Origin: Patiria pectinifera
Lineage: Eukaryota; Echinodermata; Asteroidea; Valvatida; Asterinidae
NCBI GenBank assembly: GCA_029964075.1
Contig: CM057129.1
Span: forward strand, 20,079,430 to 20,143,429
Direction: 5' to 3'
Length of the DNA stretch: 64,000 nucleotides
Part shown: positions 1 to 11,175 of the stretch, one piece after another
Layout: each line of letters begins with the position of its first letter
How positions within the stretch are numbered: position 1 is the stretch's first letter
Program-made: the position numbers and the translations under genes
The notes under the pieces: model-generated
Told to the model about the DNA's origin: nothing
Databases searched by the model: none
The model's input: the letters and a program-made list of their open reading frames with translations, nothing else

Positions 1-59
1 TTTTAACTGTAAACTTTGACTATGAAAGACCACACTGAGGGGCGACGGAACCGGGGGAG

Positions 60-600
60 GGGGCACTTTCCCCCCAGAGTTTCACAGGCCAACAAAAGTG
101 CCTCTCTCGCGGTCTTAAATGTGCCCCCTCGAGACGACAACAAACCTGCCCCTTAAACGTATAGGCCTACACATGAAAACATGATGATCGCGCTTCAAAA
201 TTGTCTCCTCTCTTGTAATGCAAAAGTGCTCTTTAAAAACACAATACCCCTCACGCATTAACAAGATTGGGAACCTTCTCGATCGAAGATGGAAAACTAT
301 CCCTCGAAAGCACAAATACACCTCTCGCAATGATACAATTGTGCCCCTCTCGCGATGGGAAATTGGCCATCAAAATCAACAGTGCTCCTCTCGTGATGAC
401 TTTTTATATCCAGATGGAAAACTGCCCCGCCTCGAATGCACAATTAGTGCCCCGCTCTCAACATTAAAACTGTGCCTTTCTCAAGATGGAAAACTGATCT
501 GTAATTAAATAATGATTTTGTTCTTCTCACGCGAATAAAATGGTCACTAAACTGGCCACCAAAATTAACACTGCCCCTCTCACGATAAAAAAAAATGGTC
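60..600. repeat. Degenerate tandem repeat of GATGGAAAACTG/GTGCCCCTCTCGCGA motifs
   Basis: About a dozen imperfect copies of motifs such as GTGCCCCTCTCGCGATG and GATGGAAAACTGCCCC recur every 25-55 bases. The open frames here on both strands are by-products of the repeat. A near-copy lies at 27330-27860, in intron 1 of copy C, so this region should be intron 1 of copy A. Confidence 0.6.
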
Positions 601-2712
601 CCTTTACATAGGCCCAACTAGTCAAATTCAGAGAGATTACTGTCGGGGGTGTGCTGGAGGCCGAAGGGCTTTCTCAAGTAAAAATTACCTATTTCACAAC
701 AATACGGCTATATAAAGACTATTTCAGGAATAGGCCTACACTGTAATTGTGTGAGTAAGTGAATTAAGATTTTTAATTTTTCAACGCAAACATAAAAGTG
801 TATATCAATGTTTTTAGTAAATTTTTTCCGGGTTACTTGTATTCCTTGCAATGTGAACGAAACAAGCTTCACAATGCAAGTGGCCCTCTTTGGTGATGCC
901 CCCCAGTTAAAAAAGCGTTCCGCCGCCGCTGATCACACTTGTTGTACTCCGAGTAAAGGGGGATTTATCAAACTTCAGTTCGCCTCCAGTTAGCTTGGTC
1001 TTCGGGAGAATTTAAAAATTGTCCTCCTATGTAACATGTGGTTTCCAGGAAAGTTGCATCCAAAGCAGAAATAAGGTTTCTAGACATTCAAATTTCAAAG
1101 CCAGAAAAAGCAAATTTTCAGGCATTTTGCCACAGGTGGCTAATGGGTGACGTGCACGAGTACCCTTCAACGGCCAGAAAAGGAGAGTTGGGGGAGACCT
1201 AGACAGGTTCCCGGTTCATCCACTGCGTTTTTCGAACGATCCAAAGTGTTGGGGGCAGGGATTAGTCTGGGAGACCATCGCAAGTTTAATTCGAACCAGT
1301 ACAGTACGCACACGCAGTGTTCTGTCCAATAAGGGACTCTCAAAAGTGGTAAAAACGCGCCCTCTTTAGTTGGCGCACAGAGCCCGTAGACTATCAAATA
1401 TCCTCTTGCACAGCAAGGGGCTATGATTTGCGAGCTGATTCGGCGATTTATTATGCAAAACAAGACTTTGTCAAGATTCTGACTATTCAGCGGGCGCCTT
1501 CTATCTTTGGTAACCCGTTGTCAGTTGTATTACAAAACATGGCAGCCATATTGAACAATCAACAACTTGGTCCATATTTCTGATCGAAATTGACGTCACA
1601 GTTTCTAAAGTCGACTCAGATTGGCTGACGCGCGGGGTTGCATAACTTTTGCACGTCAGGATATATCAGACGTTCGATCGTGGCTCTGCACACGTGAATG
1701 TCTGATCCTCAGACTACAAGTGGCTGTGGGGCCCATAATTATATACAGAAGCAGTCTAGTATCTGCAGAGCCCCATTCATGCTGCCACATCAACTCCACC
1801 AACAACAAAGCAACACGGGATATGTATAGCTGCAGCAAATACAACAAAAACTTGGAAATACATTTCCCCAAAAAACTGATTTGGGAGGGGGGCTAATGTT
1901 ATGATGATTGTATAAAAAAAAAAGGGGGAAGGGGCAAAAATAATAAATGGAATGCTAAAGTTCCTAAGTTTATTCTCAAATTGCCATAGAATGCCAGGCG
2001 AAAGCATCGTAGATTTCGACCATTTCCAGGCGGCATGCCCCTGTACCCCTAGCAAGGCGTACCGTCAACACTCCGGCCCCGCCCTATCATATCCCTCCTG
2101 CACCCGTTTCCTGAAAGCTAGATCCACCCCGAACAAAATGCTCAAGGTACACCACATTGCCATCTGCAATGTCCTTGTTTGAAATGAACTTTGTATCCAT
2201 TACGGTACTTTCCCGTCTTGTTGACATTATTCTATCTGTATCCTGTTGGACTATATACGATACAATTTCAGTTGATACTTTTCTTCCATGACTTCTTGTC
2301 AAGTTGCCAGACTTTTTGCTTCCATAAAATCCGATTGGTATCTTCTTCGAGCCTCAACAAATAGGCATCACATTATGGTTGATCTAAAAGGAACCGCACC
2401 AGATGCGTAATCGCTTACAGAGGGGTTTTCAAAGCAATAATGAGCAAACAATTACTCTCCTTGCAAAGATGGCCTCAAAAAAAATGGATTGCTGAAGGAG
2501 AGTGCGTTTTCTTCTAGCCGGATAGAATTTGTTGCAGAATCATATATTTTTTCTCTTGGTCCGCCATCTTGAATGACCGAATTACATTTGGCAGAAAACC
2601 GGCGTTTAGAGCAACTGCCGCACTTAACTTCTGCCGCTTTTTTGCCGAATGCAATTAATTGAATTCGAGTCTTTCGACACGGCAGAGGTTCGACGTTTAG
2701 AGCGGGCCTATA
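600..2712. repeat. Intron 1 DNA of copy A; decayed copy of the gene's upstream region
   Basis: This stretch matches 27860-29470 plus 32375-32816 of copy C, and in its 1040-2450 part it also resembles the region just upstream of copy C exon 1 (24170-25890) and, more weakly, that of copy B (12090-12720). It has no exon 1 equivalent. It appears to be a duplicated upstream region stranded inside intron 1. No coding evidence was found. Confidence 0.5.
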
Positions 2713-3431
2713 AGGCCTGTTTCAGATGTCGTGCTTATGCCTGTCGAATAGAAATAAAATTGAATTTTTTATTCGACACGCCCCAAGCACGACGTTTAAA
2801 ACTTTAGCTCGACAGGGTCTGCCGTGCATATCAATTTAGTACGGCAGTGGCACGGCGCGGTTTCAAACATCGTGCTTCTGCCGTGTCGAATACAATTCAA
2901 TTCCGACCAACTTCGAATTCAAATTGTATTCGACACGGCAGTAGCATGACGTTTGAAACCGCGCCGTGCTACTTCTACCGTGGACATCGTTTATAATCAG
3001 GACTGCGCATGCTCGCAACGAGTGTACGAGTATAAAAGAAATAATCAACTAACAAACGCATCAACAAAAAATGTTCAAGAATCATAGGGATGCACACCTG
3101 TGCCTTAACCCATCCGCCGAGCTCACGAATACAAGTTAAACCCTCAAAATACTCAATATTAGATAGTTCTGAGAGCCATGAAACTGGGGAACTGAAGAGA
3201 TATGGCAATGAACCTCTGGCCCGGACTAGAGGCTTCCAATTCTGAGCATTTTGGATGCAATTATTGCATTGTTGTGACCGTTGGTCCGCCATGTTGGATT
3301 TATTAAAATTCGACTGGGCGTTTGTAATTAAGTTCGACGTTTGAAACCACTGCTGCGCTTATGCCGTGCTAACGTCGCGCTAAATTCAATTTTATTCGAC
3401 AAGGCATAAGCACGACGTATGAAACAGGCCT
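2713..3431. mobile_element. Palindromic TIR element with CACGGCA motifs (copy A, intron 1)
   Basis: The left end AGGCCTGTTTCAGATGTCG and the right end, inverted as AGGCCTGTTTCATACGTCG, form TIRs that continue through a TGCTTATGCC/TGTCGAATA segment. Inside, 2850-2969 is a second palindrome (GCACGGCGCGGTTTCAAAC against GTTTGAAACCGCGCCGTGC). The sequence is built from repeated CGACACGGCA...AGCACGACGTTT modules in both orientations. No coding capacity. The right end lies 16 bases before exon 2. Confidence 0.65.
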
Positions 3432-5627
3432 AACTTTTTTTAAACAGGACCAGATGCAAATTCACGAAGAGCGTTTGGCATGGTTGGAAAGTGACGCGTC
3501 GAAACAAGACGCCGGGGGAAAAGACGTCCCAACTTGGAAGTATGCCCAGTTGCGAACGAGACGAGATCGGCAGCCTCAAGTGTCGTCTGGCCGCAGCGGC
3601 AAAAGAAATGAAACGCACCTTCCGGGATACGGTGGGTAAAACTCTTAATCATAAATCCATTACTTTTTAATCAAAACAATCCTCAAGATATACATCGGGA
3701 ATAATTTGCTCGATTAGATAGACACAACTTTTAAAAACAGAAAATTTCCCTTTTGGGGGAAAAAGGAAAAATGACACAGGTGTTGTACCTATACGGCGCG
3801 GCGTCCATTATATCCAACACACTTTGCATTATTAAACCACGTTTCCATGATGTCGCTTTGAACTTGGCCCGAAGTCTAAACCTCATCTCAAAATACAGAA
3901 TTGCTTTATGCAGGTGCTGCTTTATGCCGGGACGGTCGTGATGGGAGAGACGGTAAGGATGGACCGGACGGGGCCCAGGGCCCAACGGGACCGGCCGGCC
4001 CAACAGGAATCAAGGGCGAAAAGGTAAACATAAAGTCCGCTTTTTGCTTGAAAAAAAAACCCTGCTGAAACACTTAGGTAAAAACTGCATCAGCCCTTTT
4101 GAAATTATGAACACAACCGGAGGGCGCTATTTGGAGTGTAGGCCTATTCGTATAAATAGCACCTTCCTATTTTGCCCACAATACCTCAAAAAGCCTCAAT
4201 AACCCGGCAAAGTTTGGGAAAGAAAACGACTACAGTTCAAAATGCAACATTAAGTACAAGATATGTCATTTTGTTTGTAGGTTCGTTAGTTGGTTTTTAT
4301 TACACGTATATAGGATATGCGAAAAGTTTAATACCTGCTCATTGGAACCAAATATATTAGGCTATTAAAATAAATCCATTGCGGAAAGATGTACCACAAT
4401 GACGCACACCATATCTTATCCTCGTCAAAGTTTCCGGTCAAAGTGTTAAAGATTATCTAAACGACGCCCAAGTGTCCAGAGGAGTCCAGGGGAGGGGTTT
4501 AGTAGTGGATGACCATACCCTTTCCCTCCGACCGAACAATGTTGATTATCTACATTGTGGAAAAGATTTTTTTTTTTTAATAGCTCCCCGAATAACTTCA
4601 TCACTCAATATTGCAAATCTTGACTTATCATCTTAGGCAGTTAGTCTTTTGATGCGTTGATTGCAACTCCCCATTCACATCCCCTTATTTTTTGGAAGTT
4701 TTGGACTTCAACACCCCTTCCCAAGAAACCCCACTTTGGAAAATCCTCGGTTCGTCTATATCTTTTATTAATCAAAAACCGAATACCAACTCAAAATACT
4801 TCCGATTAGTGAAACAAATTGATTTAAGCTCTCCAGTGATGATGTTAACTAATTCTAATTCGACCTTAACAGGGAGATCCTGGCATTGATACGGATCGAG
4901 GCTCATCAGAAATGATGTTGCACAGACGGGCCAAGCGAGATCTAGGCGACGGCAATTCATCACTTACAGCCGGTAATGAGCTACAAAGATTTTACAAGAG
5001 TAATAAATCAGACACATTTTATAGATATTTTCACGAATGGCCGATAGATTGGAAACGCGCAGTCACTGTGTATGTTGTGCTGCATTGCGAGACTGTTTAT
5101 GCTGCATCAATTTCCATCCGTAGTGCATGAAGTGTCCCGCATTGCAATGTACCGTATATCTTGATCATTGCACACTTCCGATCTGTCCGCAAAAACAAGA
5201 CCAGTAAGCGGATTAATTCACAATGTATCCGCTCCGTTGTGAGCACTGGACACAAAACAGACTAAAAGCTTTCATCGAAAGGCACCTGGAGACCTCAAGT
5301 TTTTTGCTGGTCCCATCACCTGATCTGTTTCCTGTGGCATATTACGATACAATTATTATATCCTTTTATTGCCCCTTACTGTGACAGAAAATCGGGAGTC
5401 GGGCGCGCATGACATGTATCCCACCTTAAAGCCGTCTGGGGGAGAGACTACGTCCGATGGGGGCGCACTACTTGCCCGAGTGATATAAACACGGAGCTCG
5501 TTTATGCGGGTATGTACAAAATGTAGCTTCTTTGTTCACAGGTGAAGGTAGAAGCAGCAGTGGATACTTATTAGTTGAAGATTAGTTGAAGAAATGCACA
5601 TTTCTATCTTCATATGGATATACCTTG

Positions 5628-5910
5628 GGGCGCTGTGGTCCAATGGCTACGGTGTTCGACTCACGCGCCGTGATACGTGGGTTCGAACCCTGACGGGGAA
5701 CATGGTCATTGTGTTCTTGGGCAAGGCACTTTACTACGATTGCCTCTCTTCACCCAGGAGTAAATGGGTACTTGGGAAGGTAGGGCCCAAATTGCGCTGA
5801 TCTCGAGCTGCTGCAGAACAATGGTCTCATTCCTGATGAGCAAGGATAACTTTGTCAAGCGCTTTGAAACCTTGGGCATAAAGCCTATATAAGCGCCACA
5901 TTATTATTAT
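5628..5910 (+). mobile_element. tRNA-derived SINE in intron 5 of copy A
   Basis: It starts with a tRNA-like head (GGGCGCTGTGGTCCAATGG) holding an A-box-like TGGTCCAATGGCTACGG and a B box GGTTCGAACCC, followed by a body with GGCAAGGCACTTTACTACGA and GAGTAAATGGGTACTTGGGA and an ATT-repeat tail. ACCTTG, possibly extending to TATACCTTG, flanks both ends as a target duplication. The same insertion is in copy C and absent from copy B. Not a functional tRNA gene. Confidence 0.8.
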
Positions 5911-6094
5911 ACCTTGCGAACCCATGTGACCCTCGCATTTAACTTGGAGAAGATGAGAATGCTTTGTACATGGCCAAAGTCTAGTAGTCTTGGCTTGAAA
6001 CTACATTCAGAGTGATTACTTTGGCCCTTTGAGCTACCGGATATGGTTAGATGATCCCCTGTAGCGTTACATTGCGTTATAGGGCACGGATCTT

Positions 6095-6545
6095 AGGGTT
6101 ACAGACCAGTAAATAGACTGCCATAGACCTCAGTGCTAATGACGAGCACTTCCGAAAATTATTAAAAATGCTCACAACTCTCCAAGTTGGTTGAGACACG
6201 CATCACATTCTTTCATTTTCTGTTCAATTTTTGTTCCATTCTCTCATGAATTTTGGGAGAATATTCCATCCGAAGATGATCACCTCTGATAGCAGTCCTG
6301 AAGCCCATCGTCATTTTGCAAATGGACGCCTACGCTCCATTGCAAAATAGATCCATTTTAGGGCCCCTAATTTCATCCAAATTTCACACAAATTCGAGCT
6401 CGCAGTCCTCTGCACGGCTTCCACCCTTCTTTCAAATCCTCAAGTACACGGCCCTCAAAATGTTCTAATACCGGAGAATTTGAGGGCATGCAAATCGTTT
6501 TTGGCCGGCGTGGGCAATTTCGGGCCTGTACTCTTTAAGAGAAGG
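6095..6545 (-). mobile_element. Diverged relative of the AGACCAGTAAAT MITE, intron 5 of copy A
   Basis: It opens with TAGGGTTACAGACCAGTAAAT and ends with sequence matching, in reverse complement, the start of the 29813-32060 units (GCCGGCC...GATTTGCATGCCCTC). Along its length it aligns in inverted orientation with that unit, including the CTCACAACTCTCCAAG and TTGCAATGGAGTGTAGGC segments. No coding capacity. Confidence 0.6.
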
Positions 6546-7617
6546 ATGAACGACTCTGCCAAAATCTTGGTTAGTTGAGTGATATACGGCCCGTACAGGT
6601 GGGAATACCATGAATACAATAACCCAGACAGCTTAGCGCTTCACTGCACGCGGTGGCTATCAATTTTGCAGGGCTCTGTGCTTGATCTGGTGTCGAATCT
6701 TTTCAACCAAGCTAAATTTTAATTTGAATATTCCTGAGCCTATATGTTTTACCTTTATTATTAAATTTTTATTAAATGATAACGTTTACGCCGAGTACCA
6801 CATCTTTATTTATCGTATACAATTGACCAAAACATTCGTATTCCAATGATGGTCATTATGGTTTGCTAACCGCCATGTTTGTTTACAAAGTGACTTCACG
6901 AACAATTTTTTGGTCAGGCGTTTTCACGGTGCACTGGAAATTGGAAACATGTTTCACGACATGACTGTGACTTCAAGTGCCGTCAAAAACACCGCCTCGT
7001 TTCAAGGCCATGGCATCATTGCGCCCTCATGCGCTAAAAAAAGGGACCGTTCTGGTAATACGCCACTGAAAAGCTTAAAGGCGTACTTTAAATCTGTATT
7101 TGTTTCTTCTTTTTGTTTGTGCTTAGGTATTGCCGCAGGCGCGCATTATAGTCACAAGGGTGGTTCTGTTGATTTCTTCTGCCTCCCACCTGACCCGGAG
7201 TGGTCGGCCACTCACAACGACGGGATCAACTCCGGCTCCTTCCTGTACGGGATGGAGTACGAAGTTTCCGGCTTCGATCCCTTCTCCCACGAGAACGCCG
7301 AGTTCCTGCACGACCGTGACGTCCCGTGCGCCGTGTGCCGTCTCACGGACCGCGGGACCCAGCACCTCTTCCCGGCCAAGCTCGGCTGCCCGGAGAACTG
7401 GACAGAGGAATACACAGGCTTCCTCATGTCCGGACACCACAGCCACGAGCAGCGATCCAAAGCCATGTGCGTGGACGTGGCGCCCGAGGCAACCGCCGGC
7501 AGTCAGACCAATCAGGACGGCGCGCTGCTCTACATCATTGAGGGGAAGTGTGGCTCCCTCCTGTGCCCCCCTTATGTCGAAGGGCGTGAAATAACATGCA
7601 CAGTCTGTAGCATCTAG

Positions 7618-8425
7618 AACCTTTATACCAACCTGACGGCCTTTATACCAACCCCGTCTTGATATCACTTTTGTACAAGAGGGCGTCAGTATACTAGTTA
7701 ATACATGTATAACCTTTTTTCATATAGATTTGGCGCTGGTTCCCATTTAACCACGAGTCTCTTAAATTAAAGGGTCCATGCGTTGATTTTTTTTCTTAGA
7801 GCATAGTTTGTGCAACATTCTGTAAATGTATGAAAACTATTATTTTGATATCCTTCTTTGGTCAATTTTATTGAAATGCACACTTCTTTAAATATTTAAG
7901 ATTGTCCATACTTTTCTGGACAACTGAGGGCGCTGTCGCTTGGTGACATTTCAGGAAGACACTATTCAATTTTGGGGTTTCCTGTTCAAATTGTGAGCCA
8001 AACATTTGCTCATTGAAAACATTAGTGAGAAAGGTTTGCTCATTGGCTTAATACTGCCATGTACTGACACAACAACAAATAACTAAAGAAAAGAAAATTT
8101 ACGACAGCAAAATGTCCAGCATTCTAGCAACTTTATGTGCTGAAATAACTGTAAGGTTTCTGCCCGGAATGATATCACAATTGCTCATGTATATGAAAAT
8201 CGCATTAGCATAAAAACCAATAAAGCACCAAAATACCCTTGGAAATGGGAAAACGAAAATTGAAAATAAGGTTGAATGGGACACGAAGGTCATTTTAAGA
8301 TTTGCATTAAAATAATACATTGCATGGGCCCTTTATGGCTAGCGCTTTTTTTTATTACAGTAGAGAAAAATGACTGTACGTCAGTAGGAGTGCAGTATAA
8401 TAGTTAATGATCTTTATAGTTATTC
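7618..8425. other. 3' flank of copy A, no gene seen
   Basis: AT-rich DNA after the stop codon, probably including the 3' UTR. About 600 bases (7740-8350) are shared with copy C but missing from the corresponding flank of copy B, so they look like an insertion of unknown type. No convincing polyadenylation signal was fixed. Confidence 0.4.
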
Positions 8426-8695
8426 TTATTGTAAATGATTTCTGGTAATGAAACCAAGGATTCCACTAAAGCACTCTAGGCACTGCAGCTCGCAAACATT
8501 AAGAAACATAGAGAGATAAATATGAGAAGAAATTACAGTATTAGAGGTGGGAGGAAAATCCCAGATTCTAGGGGAAAACCCACGGAATAGGGACTGGCAA
8601 GCCAATCCACATGTGGACCATGACAGGAATCGAATCCAGGCCACAGCGATGCATGGAAGCCGGGGAAACAACCGCTCTGCCATCCCGACTCCCCT
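8426..8695 (-). mobile_element. tRNA-derived SINE, minus strand, 3' of copy A
   Basis: On the minus strand GGAGTCGGGATGGCAGAGCGG (8692 leftwards) resembles the 5' half of a tRNA-Ser/Leu with an A box TGGCAGAGCGG, followed by a B box GGATTCGATTCC. A non-tRNA body runs towards about 8426. The cloverleaf is not complete and the head continues without a tRNA 3' end, so this is a SINE. Its 3' border is uncertain. Confidence 0.6.
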
Positions 8696-8911
8696 ACGTC
8701 AACCTGACTCCCAAGTGAGATATCCTGGGGTATTTCTGAGTCAAACCAGTGGTGCGGTTCTTTCCGCAATGGGAAATAACTTCGATGCCATCGTCAAATA
8801 TCACTTTGACGTTTTTATCTAGTGAATCTACACCTGAGTTGTGGTCGAGTCCCTGTAAGAGTCCCCAAATACACTGCAATGCGATGTTGTATGGCAGGAG
8901 AAGCCTATATA

Positions 8912-9239
8912 CAGACGCGGATCCGGGGGGGGTCGTGTTTAAGGGTCAACCCCCCCCCCAGCTCTGTCAAAAATTCATTTTTCCATAGAAGTTCATAGAA
9001 AAATAATGCTACCCCCCCCCCCGCTCTGACACCCAAAAACAATTATACTGGTATTAATACGCCTACATGTGCACAAAATACGGACAGAGCCCGCTGTGTT
9101 ATAGGGGTATTTGTACACTATCCTGTAATAAAGGAGCCAAGTGTTCGGACAAAAAAAAAACCTTTCTACATTTCAGCATTGATTTTCATGCTGATGAGAC
9201 ACCCCCCCCCCCCCGCAAAAATTCCTGGAACCGCCCCTG
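8912..9239. mobile_element. hAT-like MITE with poly-C tracts, 3' of copy A
   Basis: It begins CAGACGCGGATCCGGGG and ends GGAACCGCCCCTG, imperfect inverted repeats of the common CAGGGGCGGATCCAGG type. The interior holds several C runs of 9-14. No clear 8-bp target duplication survives. Noncoding. Confidence 0.55.
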
Positions 9240-10503
9240 ATATAAGCAGCAATACTAAGCTGAGTGAGTACCTGGAATTTGAGTGTTTATAGAAACGCAC
9301 TGATAAAAGTACAACTGGTTGCAAAAAAAAAATTGTGGACTTGAGTTCAAGTCACTTTGCGACTTCTCTGACAGTTTTTACCCATAGCCAAAACCACAAA
9401 GACTTAAATTCAGCTTTTGTTTCCATTTGTTTCCACTTTTGGTTTCCTCGTCACATTCGGTAAAGGACTACAAAACTCAACTACACTATCTCCGAGCAGA
9501 GGTGACTGCATTCCAATGGATATAATTCTGAAAATATAAATTGAAATCAAAGAAGACTATTGAATTAAATACTCAGATGCATGGAATTTTATTAAAGACA
9601 TAATATTATTATTGTTCGCTTATTATAAAAGATACATGCTTATATAAAAGACAAATATCTTAACGTAGTGGTGGACACAGACGGTATTAAGAGTAATGAT
9701 GGTTAACGAAGGGTGTGGTGCTGTTTTACGGCAGAATGTTGATACTGATATTAAAGAGCGATGGCTACAATATGCTGAGATTCTGGTTGGGATTGTGATT
9801 TGCGTTCCATTTGTGGTAGTTCGTCTTCAGTATATTAAGACACACGAACCGCTTATATCCATTATGGGCAAATTAATGTAGTGCATAAAATATGTCTTTG
9901 TTTACCCAGAAGGTTTATAACAACGCAAGTTAAATTATGCCAGTTCAACAATGCAACATGTTATCGGATGCACATTAAATAAACTCACAACTTGCCATCT
10001 GACTGCAAACATTGGCTATAGAAAACCATAGTTTTTGTACTCCGAGTAAAACGAGATTTTCCAAACTTCGGTTCGTTTCCAGCTTGGTCTCCAGGAGAAT
10101 TGAACGCCCCGCATGTCTTCGAGACTCCGGTTTATTTAACATATCTCCATTTTCTGTTTTGGAAGCATTACATATATGAGGCCACCCTCAAAGAGAAACC
10201 CCATTTCGTTTTGGCGTTGAAGGCTTTTAAACTGTTACGGAATCAGCAATTAGGCTGATGCCGTGAGGAACCGAAGCTTGGTGATAAACAACGAGTCCAC
10301 CATAATTATTGTCAAACACGTTGGCGTATTTAAGGAAAGTGACGTCACATTAAACGTTAACAATATATAGGCCTACTTCATACGGAGCGTCGAAGTAAAC
10401 TGACTTATAATCATTTAGCATTAAAACCGATCTGTGAAACTACCAATTACAAGGCTACCCAAACGATGAGAAAGTACAAAAACAATGATGTACAATGATA
10501 AAA
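9240..10503. other. 3' flank of copy A with a block conserved in all three copies
   Basis: No gene seen. The stretch about 9470-9600 (CTATCTCCGAGCAGAGGTGACTG and following) recurs at 22490-22630 and 40010-40140 after all three genes, so it marks the ancestral repeat unit. Similarity to the copy C flank continues to about 10482 and then stops abruptly. Just after the break, 10504-10573 repeats the 10127-10190 motif GTTTATTTAACATATCTCCA. Confidence 0.5.
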
Positions 10504-10573
10504 CTCCTGTTTATTTAACATATCTCCATGTTCTGTTTTGGAAGCATATACCTATAATTATGAGGCCACCCTC

Positions 10574-11175
10574 AGCTATAGTTGTGGCGTGATCATCCGG
10601 GAAAGGAAATTGTCAAATCTGGACGGGCATAATATTTATTTTAAGCAGTTGGAATGCTCATTACTCGCCGGCTTGAACTTTCTTCTGGTGACCCCCTGAC
10701 GCTTCGCGACAATTGAACTCATGATAAATCACCCGACGGAAATACCAGGAGGAAACCACAATGGGGAGCCATGCACGCACTCAGTTTATGCAGACAAAGG
10801 TTCGAGAATTGTACGAACTTAACTAATTCACTTGGCGATCTTTCAAAAATGATTTCGGTAAAATTCGAGAAAAGCTTAAATAATTTAATCTGGCTTAGAG
10901 ATTCTTAATGTATGAGTCATCGTTTAGGCCTCCAGGTAATAAATGTGCAGGGAAGAAAGAAATTAGGATGCTTACCCGAAGCATCCTTCCCTACGAAAAA
11001 GCTGCCGTACACGTTTGTGATTGTCCGACGTGGAAACTAGAAAATAATTCGGGCGTTTCACAATGCAGTGCGCCATCAAGAGTTTGCCACGGAGAGTTCA
11101 TTTTTCCCAGTGCATGGTGGGAGATGGTCGACAAATTTGCAGCGCGGGACATTTGAAATTAGTTAATAGTTTTTC
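10574..11175. repeat. Segment duplicated at 14896-15510
   Basis: Contains GTGATCATCCGGGAAAGGAAAT, CGCCGGCTTGAACTTTCTTC, GACGCTTCGCGACAATTGAAC and GTGCGCCATCAAGAGTTTGCC, all repeated in the same order at 14896-15510. Short open frames here are similar in both copies but show no recognisable protein. It may be part of a larger mobile element. Confidence 0.6.

Larger units (their letters stand above)
3448..7617 (+). pseudogene. Short-chain collagen C4-like gene, copy A (5' part outside window, frameshifted)
   Basis: Exons 2-6 of the tandem collagen gene are recognisable at 3448-3631, 3914-4023, 4873-4972, 5388-5509 and 7127-7617; exon 1 (membrane anchor) must lie before position 1. Two lesions are seen against copy C. 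First, 18 bases are missing at the exon 3 acceptor; an AG at 3912-3913 could still splice in frame, losing about five residues (GPGNA). Second, one base is missing in exon 5 near 5450 (GAGACTACG against GAGACGTACG in C), which shifts the frame and hits TAA before the exon ends, removing the whole Cys-rich C-terminal domain. Exon 6 itself is fully open with all cysteines, so decay is recent, or the missing base is a sequence error. The RRAKR furin-type site and the Gly-X-Y run are kept. All introns match copy C closely. Confidence 0.8.

Noticed and set aside
5628-5700. tRNA gene
   Set aside because: A and B boxes are present, but the sequence continues into a SINE body with an ATT tail and target duplication, and the cloverleaf is incomplete.
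7123-7668. 181-codon open frame on the minus strand (and its equivalents at 37684-38190 and 21340-21603)
   Set aside because: It lies exactly opposite exon 6 of the collagen genes. GC-rich coding DNA with few stops leaves the antisense frame open; no family features.
9696-9881. Small membrane-protein gene (61 codons, hydrophobic middle)
   Set aside because: The near-identical copy C sequence (40257 on) has a stop in this frame, so it is not conserved as coding.
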